From Plenodomus lindquistii (lineage: Eukaryota > Ascomycota > Dothideomycetes > Pleosporales > Leptosphaeriaceae), in the NCBI GenBank assembly GCA_025504975.1, contig JANUWI010000005.1:1302001-1366000 (forward strand): 64,000 nucleotides of DNA, in the 5' to 3' direction. Both the position numbers and the translations under genes were made by a program. Positions 31,238 to 43,479 of the stretch are shown piece by piece (position 1 is the first letter of the stretch; each line of letters opens with the position of its first letter). Under the pieces are notes generated by a model. The model did no database searches, was not told where the DNA came from, and saw only the letters and a list, made by a program, of their open reading frames with translations.

Positions 31238-31976
31238 CTAGTAGTTCGTTGTTTGCCGGTCATCTAGGACACAGTCAGCCGTCACTCCTTACAATCCTCC
31301 TTGTCTTCTACCAAGACTTACAATTTGCGCCCATAGCTTTCCTCAACTTCATAGTCACAGCCTCAGCTTCCAACTCCTTCTTATCGCTCGTCTGAATCTC
31401 CACTGCATACGTTCGGATCACCTGCTTAACCTGCCCACTCTGAAATGACATCTTCGCTTTGCGCATGACTTTGGTATTCACGCCTATGGCCCCATTAGCA
31501 TTGATATCTTCCATCCGTCCACCAAACACCCTTCTCCTCTTCCTTCTTACAACCACGTTGTTCCATTCCCTCCGCCAGCCATGCGAAAATTGTAATGATA
31601 AAAAGCAAAGATGCAACATACCCTGCCAAACGACAAAAGCAAACTTGACCCGTTCCGAGTACTCATCATTCCCCAGCTTCATCCGCACATACGCATACGC
31701 CGCCTCGTCGTCCGCCAAGCTCTCCGTCATCTCCGCGATATCGCCTGTGCCCGTATTGGCCAACGTTAGGTTGTCCGAAGTTGCTGATGCGTACTATACA
31801 ACTTCTCATTAACTCTGTTCCCTTTATTCGAGAAAGTCCTCGGCCATGCGGATTAATTGGCACGCGGACACACATGCCTTCAAGATTAGCCACGTGGTCT
31901 CGGACTTGTCGGAGCGCACATCCTCGTAGGCTTTACTAATGTCTGGGTCGGAGAGAATATCTGCTGCTGCAGGCAT
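31238..31976 (-). CDS. Coactosin-like ADF-homology actin-binding protein
   Basis: Four exons, 31976-31878, 31793-31622, 31483-31322 and 31263-31238, total 459 nt (152 aa). The protein starts MPAAADILSDPDISKAYEDV and continues SDKSETTWLILK-YASATSDN, ADDEAAYAYVRMKLGNDEYS, VKFAFVVWQG-VNTKVMRKAKMSF, VIRTYAVEIQTSD, and KLRKAMGAN-YDRQTTNY. This is the single ADF-H domain pattern of coactosin, which binds F-actin and can oppose capping. Intron 1 (31794-31877) begins GCATGT, so it is a GC-AG intron. Intron 2 (31484-31621, 138 bp) has no stop in frame, so a naive prediction would retain it. Intron 3 (31264-31321) falls eight codons before the stop. Confidence 0.85.
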
Positions 31977-32632
31977 TTTGAGATAGCTAGGTGGCTATGG
32001 AGGGAGGGGGTGGTAAGGTTTGAAGTAGAGATTGGGATGATTCTTGCGGTGAGGAAGTTGGGATGAATGGGGGCTGCATGATTGACTGGGGTTGTTGGGC
32101 CCACTGAGGCTAGACTTAGTGCGGGGCTTCAGGGTCTTGCGCTAATGACGATGCGGCTGAGTTTTGAAGTTGGCTGTCTTCGTGTATACATGTTCTGCGC
32201 TTCTTAAGTCGGTATTCATCATGTTTTGATCAAGCGCCCTGGTGGTTTCACATTCACGCGCTCTGCTACTCAGCTCTGAATCGCTGAGCTTGACCTGACG
32301 AAATCTGCTGGTATTGGAATCTAACTGAATGACTTGGCCTCCGACTAAACATACCCCCTGTACTTAATTGTGAAATCACTAGTACGTACTACGTGGGCCA
32401 GTAGAGTAGTACTGTCATCGGATCTTTGAGTGGAATTTGCAACCCAGAAATACAAGAACTCTGAAGAGTCTTACGGGGAATCTACTCTTACTCATACTCA
32501 TTAATGGCAGTTCGCTCCATCACGACTGCTCTTTACAAAATTATCTGCCTCACTTATGGTCGGAGGTAGTAGTGGCATGAGACACATGTTCTACTATCTG
32601 GCTTCTGTATCTTCATGTACAATATTTTGTGC
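31977..32632. other. Intergenic, no gene
   Basis: About 650 bp containing the coactosin promoter and the flank of a decayed F-box-like gene. Nothing recognisable. Confidence 0.5.
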
Positions 32633-34229
32633 TCACCGTTCATTGTCTAGAATCGGTGATTGGCACGTCTCGAGACACAATCCGCAGACATCCTGGATCG
32701 CCTTATTCATGAAGAAGCTTACACTCGATACCTTGCGCCCTGGCGATCCTCTTGAGTTGATTTCTATATTTCCTCTTTGAACAGTACCCACGTGACTGGT
32801 GAACCTCTTCTCGAACATCGTATCTTTCAACTTCGGGGTGGCTATCTTCCATCCTGGGACCTCACCTGACGCTACCCATACTGCATCATCGTACGCGTTA
32901 CCCCCTGTACAGGCGCTTTCCACAAACCCTCCGGATAGGAAGCGCCGAAATATGCGCATGGCGTTCTTGTCCTCAAAGCACCGCTAGCAGTCGGCAAACA
33001 TCTAAAGATCGTCGGTGATGGTCAAATTCTGGAGTGTCGGGTCAAGAAAGTCCACAAGGTGCGGGTAATTGCCAGTCTCGATGCCATGGAAACCGAAGAG
33101 GATAGCAAGTGAGGTGGTCAATGAGGTGAGAGCGGGGAAATAGTGGAGTGGACCAAGACTTCCCTTGATCATGCGGCCATTGTCTTGTGGTGGTGGATCA
33201 TCCTCGTCTTCAGGGACAACACTGTATCGAACCGCGAGGTCGCGGACCGTATTGCGGATCGGCCACAAAGCTTCCCGGAATGCTGTCATGTCGTTGGGAA
33301 TCGTCTCTCTAGGCTCCTGTACCCATGGCTCAAAAGTGTGGACTTGAGGGCTTCGTTCAAGAGTGAGAGATACTGTTTCTGGATGGATCGTACATCGCAA
33401 TATCCATAGAGTTTTCAGATTGTTGCCATTAGCGCAGGACTTTCCAGAGGCCACGCCAGTGGTCCGATTCCAATGTCTCAGGTGTGTCGTATGATCTACG
33501 CCGACGGAAATCCGATAGTGAGGACATCCCAGGAATCTTTATTTGAGGATGATAGAACTGTATAAAAAAGGTTTCTCGCGGGTGTCCATTCCATTGACTA
33601 TAGTATCCGGCATGTGTGAAATGAACCTGGGAAGGTTGCTCAGTGGCGGAAGACCATGTCGCGCAGGTTGAATGCTATGCTGGAATAACAAGTTGAACCA
33701 GTCAATTCCCGCAGTGAGTTCGTTGTTTATCATAAGCGACTCTAGGGAGAAGCAAACACCTACGATCAACGTCCCAATGATCTTCAGGTTGTGTCTTCCC
33801 AGTACTGCTGTTGTCCACTCTTCTGTTTGCGGCAATTGCAAATCTTCGATCACTGTTTGAAATAGGCTTTTATCATGCTGAGACACATCGATAGTGTTCC
33901 TTAGACTGTAGAATTGGTTCCATGTTCCGTATAGAATCTCATCTTCCATCGGTTCTTCTGGAAATCGAGGGACTCCACTAATGCTGCGAGTTGAGGTCTT
34001 CGAATCAGCGTTCGTAGTAGCAATCCAACTTTGGGGACACTAGCATTCAGGTCCTGCACGCTGCAAAAGCTCGAATCTTTTCACTCTAACGTGATTTCTC
34101 GTAGAACGCTAGTGTTATAGTCGCATTCAGGCTCTTGCACACGAGGCAGAGGGTACTTTTGTCGGCGGATGAGAGCCCAGAGAGAATGTAGCTGATGAGC
34201 TCGTAAAGCAGCGACACCAATGACGTCAT
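32633..34229 (-). pseudogene. F-box/LRR-like gene, decayed
   Basis: Starting at ATG 34229, the frame reads MTSLVSLLYELISYILSGLS and KSTLCLVCKSLNATI, a good fungal F-box, and then stops at TAG after FYEKSR. Downstream, homologous-looking blocks continue in changing frames. One reads LNASVPKVGLLLRTLIRR. Another, MEDEILYGTWNQFYSLRN (33949 onward), is one base out of phase with the preceding SLDFQ. A third (33454-33002) has ALWPIRNTVRDLAVRYS and HLVDFLDPTLQNLTITDDL, typical of fungal F-box leucine-rich proteins. After DDL come TAG and, a few codons on, another TAG, and then an open frame (MRIFRRFLSGGF) continues to 32633. At least one frameshift and three stops make a functional protein unlikely. 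An intron could remove one of these breaks but not all. Confidence 0.6.
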
Positions 34230-37200
34230 TTGTCAAGAAGGTGTGATGATTGAGTGTTGAGCATGCGGTCAGACCTAAACAAGACCTTGAATGCTGGAAC
34301 CTAGCCTAACCTGATCTCTGGGTCAGGAAGCAGGCAACGAAGCATCAAATGCCAGAACCGCGGCTTCCTAACACTAACAGTACTTTCAACCCAATCGTAG
34401 TACACTTCATGCTAAACATGAAATGTGCAGAATCAGGCGCTGATCCGCGTTCTCGATCCAGCATTTCGACGATTTCGATTGACAAACGTCGATGACGGGA
34501 AGATGAGGTGCAGGAACAAGAGATACAATGTCTGTCCTATGAATAGAGAGAGAGAAAGAATATGTAGAGAATGTAGAGAAGGGAGTAACATCGAGATCCG
34601 TGTACCAACAGTTTAGTATGATCTCACAAGGGCTGTCCCCGTCGTCTACCTTCGAATCTTTACGGAACAGCATCAAGTTAATATCGAACCTCTTCAAATA
34701 TAATTCACATCTTGACAACTGGACATGTCAAGCCATGGGCCATTTGTCAATTTTTCACCGAGGGCATCCATGCTACTGCTACTTCCACCGAGCAACGGAC
34801 AGTGATAGTATCTCCTTCGATATTTGTTAATCTGCCATGAGAAACTAGTGCACTAAAACCCCACGTACTATACCTAGGTATGTACCGCTGGGACCCTAGA
34901 TGACAACCAATGAGAGAACATGCGCCATGTGCGTGAAGATGCAAGATTATGCGTAAGAAAAGCTTAAAGTGCATGAAGGAGCAAGTCACACGTTGTGAAA
35001 GAAGGCGCGACTCACGTCCTATCAACATAGCATAGTCACACACGACGCCCATTAACCCCAATTCCATCAGAAATCCATGTTCGCTCTTCTTAACATCTCC
35101 CCCACCTCTAGCTATCCACGCAGAACCTTGGAAGCACCCATCACACTCGCACGTGATCCCCAAATCCAAAACGCACAACACACCTCGCTACCCCATCCCA
35201 TCCACATTCCCAAAAACAAACTCTCACTCGATCCCGAACTGCTGCAGGGAAACCTGTTTCAGGAAATACACTTTACGAAACGCCTGCAGCAGCAATGCAG
35301 CGATCGCCCACCGAGTTTTACATGCACAGGTACATGCATGTACATTACTCGGCATGGTGTGGTTCGGTGATCGGTGGTTTCGGGCATGATGCATATGGGG
35401 TCTCAGACATGTGCGTGAACGAGTGTTCGCAGAGCGGGGGATACATGGATGACGTGTGGTGAAGCGCGGAGGTGGTTTGAGGGCTGTGATGGGATTGGTT
35501 AACGGCGTCGCATGCCATTGTGATGGTTTTTTTGTCTCGGCCGAATCAGTGTTCACTTTGCACCCCGCAAGATACATTACGATTCTTGAACTACTCGTAG
35601 TATTTGGAAGCCTTTCCACAAACAAACACATTCACGGTCACTACCTAGATGAGGCCGCTAAGCAAGTCGTGCCAGTGTAGATCTGTCCTATCCCATTCTG
35701 CGTCATCAATAACGTCTACAGTGACGTTCCAACATTACGACTCGCGATTTCGCTACCATTGTGGCCCTAATGCATGGCCGTTGAAACATGCCGCAGCTTG
35801 TCAAGCAGCCGATATGGAACAATGCCATGTGCGATTGCGACCCGCACACGGCTGTTGCGAGTATACTCGCAATTATGATGAATATATAACGAATCACTGT
35901 GGGGTTGTTGTGAATGAATGGTGGACCACGGCGACGATGGTGACCTGAACAGTGAGTTCCCAATGAACACGGTTTCTGCTATTGATCTACTATTGGACTG
36001 CTTCCGAAGTATCGTCAGAACTGGACTCGGCAACTCTACTGTGTGCACCATATTGATGTTTCAAACGGATATTCCGACGAAAGAGCACTGCATACTTTTT
36101 GGAAAAAACCACTGCCATACAATAAACTGAATTGTCACCCAACAATCATCCATCGGTTCATCCGACTTCAACAACAGTTTGCTAGCTCTGTTGTCAGAGG
36201 TCTCTGAGTCTTTCGAAGCAACTCCACATCACGAAACACGACTCATGACTCCCGTGTGCGGCTCCTCTCGGCTCGCGTACGCCCACGCAGCAGGAAATCT
36301 CTGACCTAGAGCCAGGCTCCAGCCACCTTCCCCACTCACTAACTCAATGGCTGGGCACAGTTCACCTTCGGATGACGATCTGTCAATATAAACATTGAAC
36401 AAGTGCTGGTACGAGCGTCCAGGTGGTCTGATGCGTGTTGCATCGGTGCTGCGATGTGGTAAATAAGTGGAGCTGAGGTACCTACTATACTATAGTAGCT
36501 TGAGTATAAATCAGGTGTTGTTGGCCGATGGAGCGTGAACTATAGGATTTAGCAGCGACCCGAAACAATACTGTAATGGTAGTGGGGGATCATGTTTGAC
36601 CGCGGGCTTGGCGTGAGGTATTATTTCAGATAGACAACGGAGTGGGGTAACGGTCTGAGGGTACTACCAACTTGGTGGGCGTCATCGTCGGACTTCCATG
36701 GCGTTGGCAGTGGACGTTGCGGCTCGCTACGGAGCCAGAGCCGTGAGTGCACTATAGGTTATTGAATTGAAGGATTCAAGCGATATTGTCAAACAAGATT
36801 ATCCAACCGCCCGCTACCAGTGGCTTGGGTAACAATGTCATCCTACTAGCTTGTTTAGCAAATTCGTCAAGTACGTGGAGCCTCGGCAGTATGATTGAGA
36901 ATCTCAAGAGGAGCATTCCGTATACATTGTTGTCCACATGTGAGGTGCAACTCTTAGTCGACTCCGCAGAGCGGCAGGTCGCTGCGTTCAGTACTGGGAT
37001 TGTGATTGATCCGGAGTGCTAGTTGCGACTGCTCATAGTTGTTCCAGGCAGATTGTATGGCTGGCGCAATGCGTCTTGCGAGGATCTCTGCGCAGGTACC
37101 ATGAGAATGCATAACGGAGCAGACGCCTTCATAGAACGCGTGTTCGTGCCAAAGGACTTGCCTGATACGGCATACTGGTGGGTGGGTACTGTAACAAGAG

Positions 37201-40200
37201 GGCCTTGAACAAAGATGAACCTGGTCAATTCTGGCAAAAGCAAATGTTGGTGGTGGTGGTCGTCGCCTGAACCAGACGCCATGCCGCTACATGCCATCTT
37301 ATCTGGCAGACTGCAGTGTAGCCTCAGAGCTCTTGATGGCCAGACGCGCGATTGACGCACGCAGCTGTATCGTGCGTAACACGCGGGCAGCGCAAGCGAA
37401 CGCTGGCTGGCTTGGCTGCGAGAAGGCAGCCTACTTGTGCAGCCTTCAAGATGCTGCAGAGCGTTGGACGTCGATAAGCGTGCCCATTTGCATAGTTTCT
37501 AAGACTGTGTCTGAGTTGACAGGAGCATCTGACATGTTGCTGTCGGTACTTGATCCTCATCACAGGCCGCCATGTCCACCCACCCTAGCGTGCCATTCAA
37601 CTTGCTGTTGCTGTTTATATTGTGTGAACCCCTACCTTCCCGATAGAATCCTTCCGGTGCGGCAAGAATAGGCAAGCGGTGTGAAAGCGGAGTCATCAAG
37701 GGTTCGGGTGCCATTGTATGTTGAGGGCAAAGCGGCTACATGTGCGAAACCCCCTCACTTGGATTCCAGGTGCTCAAGTCTGTTGAGGACGTCGAAAAGT
37801 ATCTGGAGTTTATCTGGTGTACACTAGAAAATGCGGCAAGCGAGCAGTCCGTGGTGAGGTAAGACGACACGGAAGTGGGGCGCACAGGCGTGAGGCGACG
37901 CTGGGCGGACGCCAGCTAGGAACTTGCACCAATCAAGGCATGCAGATCCCACGGGCAGTATCCGGAGCAAGGAGCAGAGGTGGCTTGCTTGCGCCGTCGA
38001 TGTCCCGATAACGGCATCGCTGGCTTCTGACGTGGCCGGCTCCCATTGGCAGTCGACCATCTGCCCGCTCGGCTGGCCAGAGCTGCTATTCTCGTCAACA
38101 AGCCTCCATTGTTCAGTACTGGCAGTTGCAAGAGGCAATGCTGCATCGAAACCGATGGCAACTCTCACTGTGCACATGCGTGATGTCCAACGATGCGAAT
38201 GTGTCCTGTGCGACGCGATGCACTCATGGTCTTGCAGCAGTTCGCTCGGGTCATGCTCAGACACGATCCTGGGCAACAAGGAAGCTGGCGCACGGGCTTG
38301 GCTGGTGCGGCGCAGGGATACCCTATATCACACGCATATGCAGCACGGGTAGGTGCAGGTCAGCCACAGCCAATCACGCTGCTGAGATCCTCCAAGCCTT
38401 GGTTGTATCGCGGGATTGCCTTACATAGTACAGCTGCAGGAACGCTTGCCCGCGAATTGTGCTTGTTCGAGACTTTGCTGGACAACGTCCAACTCTGACC
38501 ATGAGCCCATCTCGCTTTTCATCTCCGATTATCCATAGAGGTTGCTGTCATGATCAACTGTAGAGGGTGAGACGGCACCTGCATCGAGGTCCAATAGGCC
38601 GAAACCGCTTTATCGATCCGCAGTTGGCCTGGTCTTCCTAGGTCAGTCGGACCAGACTGCACACAGACCCCACTGCGTGGCCCATACACGAGAACATTGT
38701 GCTCGAGTGAAGACTGTTACGACAGGAGTGGCCCTTCAGCAACCCCTGCCGACGTCTGAAATACACTTCACGTCATGTGCGGTGGGGGCATGAATCTTAC
38801 CCGTCTGTGTCCCGATCGGTCAAAGTGTACGATTGTTCTGACAGCCTCTGTTGGAATGGCATCAGATCCACATCGCGTCATGGTCAGCGAGTTACTTACA
38901 AGTCGAAACGGGGCGCGGGCCTTTCTCCACGATCCGCTCCCACATCGCGCCGGCTGCACTGCACGTTTATTTCTACCCGTGCACAAGTCCCAGACACCCG
39001 AGTCCACGCGGCAAAGGTATGACCTGAGGCCTTGACGAGAGTGGTCTGAGTCGCAAAGTCTCGCCTGGTGGTACTGCGTGGGACGCTTCAGGCCTGTGCT
39101 ACTACATGTTACCTCTGGTGCAATTCGCGTGCTTGCCATTGTGCCACCGGACTGCGATGAACTTTACGGCCTCGAGAGACAGATAGGCCGCTCATCTGAT
39201 GCCGTCACCGGTCGCACAGGTATTAGGGATGCTGTTCTGGACCAGACTTTGGGCCACGTCTCGCAAAATAGCAGAGCTGGAGGATTGGATATCAGAGCCC
39301 CCACGGCTAGCAGGGGTCGAATCAGATGCGAACAGTTGTTTGGCGCCCGAGGCGACACGCTGAGCGGGACCTTTGACATGGACACTTTGCCAGGGCTGGC
39401 GTGGCTCGTGACTCGCGAGGCCTCGAAGATGGAGGCTGTCACCGTTCGCATAGCCGGCACATGGACGAGGGCGGACAGTGCCATTCCCGTGTGCCGTGCT
39501 GCTGGCGAGGTGACATTCACAGGACAAAGCCATGGATGCGTGTGCTTGGCGACAATACGTGAGTGCGATGGTTTGGGCCATACGGCGCAGGCGCTACATG
39601 GCAACGCATGTTTCAGCTGGCCGAAAGGAATGCCCTTGTGGTGCTGCGCCTGCACCACGCCCCATCCAAGGTACTGGGTTCCTGGATTCCGGCCGCAAGA
39701 CCTGGCGATGGATATCGACGCAGTTTGTGTGTGGTGTGCGGGTGGCTTTGAGAGCGAGGCAGGAAAGCGTGACTGAGCTGGCCCCTTCCTCATGCGGCTA
39801 GCCCCGCCAGCGCATCTTCTCACCGCAACGACAGTCGTCCTATCACGACGCACGGCGTCCACATTCAACACTGGGTCTGGTGGTACAGTCGGCACGTTTG
39901 TCGATTTGATTCACGCTCGCCGTGCTCCAGATCGTTGCGAGTGGAGACTGCCGACGCCTGGGCGCTCTGCTTGATGTGCTGTGGCTCGCCTAATCGTCTG
40001 GCGACGACCCCACTGACATGACATGGCTGTTGTACAATCTCCAGTCTCCACGTTGCACATGCTGCTCCTCGGGAGTGCTCATGGCCTCTTGGAGGGGCTT
40101 CAGTGCTTGTCGTCTGAAGTGCTGCTTGCACTCGATGGAGACGGCCCCTCGTCCTCGGAGACAGACGACTGGCAACAAGGCCAGCCAACAGAGAGTTTTG

Positions 40201-41295
40201 GCGCTGCCAGGAAGCGAGTTGGCTTGCTCGGCCCAACGTCCGTCTATCCCGCTCGCTTTCGGGCGCATCCCTGCGACAATGGGATCGCGGGCATTTAGCC
40301 TGAGCTGGAATTTGCGTGTTCGCTGTCCACAGTCTACTGTGTACATACATGCTATACATATGGAACGGCCATGTTCTGTCCCGCCCAAAGCATCGAGCGC
40401 CGTCTTGAAAGCGGAAGAGTGACGGCCATGCTGAGCAGCAGACAGGGCAGGCGGCGGCAGTCCAGCTCGTTTCATACCAAACCAGGTTACGCGGCAGTGC
40501 CAGTGGGTTCGCTCCGCCACTCAACACCACTGCCCGCGACCTCGAGGTGGACGTTTCATCAGGGTCTGCGTTCCGATCGCTGGCTGGGATGGTAGCTCGT
40601 ACATACATACATACACGGGCTGACTAAGGGCGTGGTCCCAGGTGCACTGCTCCGTATCCAGTGCCCGTGTCCATGTCTGCACCTGCGACTGCACGTCAGA
40701 TATATCCGCATGCTGCGAGAGGCCGGCCGCCGTGGCCTCTCCGCCGTCTTATCCCTATCGGGACCCCAGCCGATGCCTCAGGTACTCTTAGCGGCGCGCT
40801 TCAAGTCGCCACTGTTGACTACCCGCAGTCGACCCGCGCATGGATGTCTCTGAGCTGCGGTGCGTGTGCTGGCGGTTGTCGTCAGGTGGCTGCCAGTGCC
40901 AGTCGAGTGCTAGGCTCGCTTGCGCACAACCGTCGCTGCATGTGTAGGTGGAGTACATGTCGCCCCAAGGGCCTGCCCCTGTCCAAATGGCTCCCCATGC
41001 CGCGCCCTTGTCAACCGCACCGTCGGCGGATCAGCCCAGTCCCAGTCAGCATGTTCAGTCGGCCACGGGCCCCATCCTGGATCCATCATCCATGGCGCCG
41101 TCTGTGCGCGCTGGAGCGCGCGAAACGGCCTGCTCTCACGGGACTGAGGCTTCACTGTTCAGGAATTAGGATGCGGTCCAGGCTGGGTGTTGTCTGCTAG
41201 TGCACAGTGGAGGGTCGGCTGGACGGCGCAGCGTCCCCAGAGCATGAGCCTTGAGGTCTGTCTGCACCAGCCGCGCCCAGCGTGCTCTAGAGGCC

Positions 41296-41319
41296 CTACT
41301 CTACTCTACTCTACTCTAC
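41296..41319. repeat. (CTACT)n microsatellite
   Basis: About five tandem units of CTACT in the pyrimidine-rich region upstream of stuA. Confidence 0.8.
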
Positions 41320-41898
41320 CAGCCCCATGCACTGAGGTCGACAGAGGCTGCATCGTCCGCCCACCTGTCTCTGGCCTCGTCTTGCCTGTGCATTGCCCGT
41401 CGTCGCCGCTTCTGCAAACTCGCGCCGGGCCGCGCTGCAGCAACATCTTGCCTCTGCGGATCAACGTGCCAGCAGCCAGCGGCGTCGATAGCGCGCCGAC
41501 AGTGCTGAGGGCATTGGACACGCCGCCTGCGAAAAAAGCGGCCTCCTCGGACGGACTGCGCGGCGGGGCGTGCACTGCTCGCCTGTCTCGGTCAGCCTTC
41601 TTCTTAGCTGCGGCCTGCCTGCGTGTCGAGCGCTGCAGAGAATCCTGCAGCATCGCCGACGAGAACGACTCTCTTCTCCACACCCAGCCCAGCACTGCAC
41701 TGAGTCTGCACCGCTCTGCAAACCGCCCGCGGTGGTTCTGCTGCACTTTGACTGCCCTGCTGCATCCGCTCGCTGAACATCACCACCAAGCACTCGCCCG
41801 CCGCCCCTTCGAGGTCAGTCAGTCCCCCCCCGGCCCCCGGCGGCCCTTTCCTCTCGTGCCTCCTGCCCGCTCCGGCTGCATTGAGCAGCGCTGCGTCT

Positions 41899-41917
41899 CA
41901 TTTCATTTCATTTCATT
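41899..41917. repeat. (CATTT)n microsatellite
   Basis: Nearly four tandem units of CATTT in the presumed stuA promoter/leader region. Confidence 0.75.
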
Positions 41918-43479
41918 GTTGCTGCTCGTGGCTGCTCCCTCTGCTGCTGGGCCCGTGGTCGTGGCCGGGTGCACCTGCCCAGCGTTTCCCGTGTATTCGC
42001 CTATCTGCGGCGACACTGGTTGGTCCACGGCCGCTGGCGCTAGCTTCCAGGCCCATCCCAACCACCTCCGCCCACCAGCAGAGTACACCCACCTCCGCCT
42101 CCCCACCGCAGCCTGCACCCAAGCCCTCTGCAGGCTCTCTGGACTTTTGCTTAGCTGCTCTTGTTTCTCGCATAGACTGGCGGAGGTTGGTTTTTGTTGT
42201 TTCTGTCAATGCCATTGTGCCCTCTCTCCTGCACGAGCTGCCACTGACGCGTGGGTCGCGTAGTGTTTCTTTGCCGGTGCTCGCAGCTATCAGTATCGAT
42301 TATATAGCTCGGCCCGCATTTGACGACGAGCGCAACGACTTCACGACCGGTTACGACGACAACATCTCCACCCTCCGACGACTGGCCTCTATAGCCCATG
42401 TGCCTGGCCCTCGCAAAATCGCCCAGTTATTCTTCCCGTCCAGCGCCTATCCATTCGTGCTTTCCGCCTGCTTCTCACACGCGCGCCAAAACCAGACTCA
42501 CGATTGAACGAAGTAACGACGTGCTTTTCGGTTCATCTGCATTGCTTGCAAGCGATCCAGTTTAGTCTTTCGGCTCGGTACCGCTCGCGACCTGCATGTA
42601 TGTATATTGGCTCTGCGCACTGCACATCTGGTATGTTCTGCTCTCGCACTTTTCTTCGCTTTTCCCACCACCTCTGCAACTACCTCTGCAATTCCACTGC
42701 AATAACTGCATCGTGCAAAAATTCCATGTACACGCTTACTATTTCCTACGTCTTGCTCTCACATCTGCAGCTTGCACATTCTCACAGTGCGGCCGTTTGC
42801 CCACGTGGCTGGCCGGCTCTCGTTGGCTCCGCTGCGTGTTACCGACCTCACTTGTAGGAGCAAACACTGACTTGCGGTGTAGATTGTTCGACCCGTCACC
42901 GCCTGCACAAACTATAAACATCTTCACCATCGTCTCACCGGCTACGTGCGCAGTGCTCGCTAATACTGCCGACACTGCTGCTTGGTTCATCTTCCGATTC
43001 TCCAAGCCTGGCCATCTGTAACTTCGACTCGGAAGTTTCCGCCTGGACGCTCTCGAGACCACCGAACAGAACCCTTCTTTACACAGACCCGTGACAATAC
43101 CGTAAAGCTGGAGCTCCCATCAATATCGTCGGTTCACGCCCGCGGCCCCGTTGACACCTGGTATCATCAAAACTTTACTCTGAAGTCTGCACCATCAAGT
43201 GAGCGCCTCCCAATCCTCCCACAGATCCAGCCACACGCTAGTGCATCGTCAAATTCCTCGTCACCCCGAGGCGGCTCTTTCAGTTCAGGAGGCGCAAGCT
43301 CCAATACCTCGTACGCTGCGTCAAACCACGGCCAAGCAACTGGATTCAAGACACCCTCACCCGAGCAAACACCACAGTCTCTCAATCGTAGTGGTCAGCC
43401 TAGCAGCGCGCAATCCACACAAAGCTCCCACTTCGGAAACCAGGAAGGCTACGGTTCCAGTCCCGCCGGATACAACAGC

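Larger units (their letters stand above)
34230..43479. other. 9.2-kb gene-poor stretch upstream of stuA
   Basis: No frame on either strand shows a domain or a convincing exon series. From about 37 kb on, G+C looks higher and long but overlapping antisense frames appear, as expected by chance. From about 41.2 kb the plus strand becomes pyrimidine-rich with short microsatellites. Orthologous stuA genes are known for very long 5' leaders with upstream ORFs, so the right part probably contains stuA promoter and leader. The left part is unexplained. Confidence 0.45.

Noticed and set aside
39078..40608. Overlapping frames of 232, 243 and 247 codons on both strands
   Set aside because: They overlap each other in opposite directions in a GC-rich stretch, without domains or splice-supported extension.
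41187..42263. 358-codon plus-strand frame upstream of stuA
   Set aside because: Low-complexity Ser/Pro/Arg content in a pyrimidine-rich region; more likely stuA promoter or leader.
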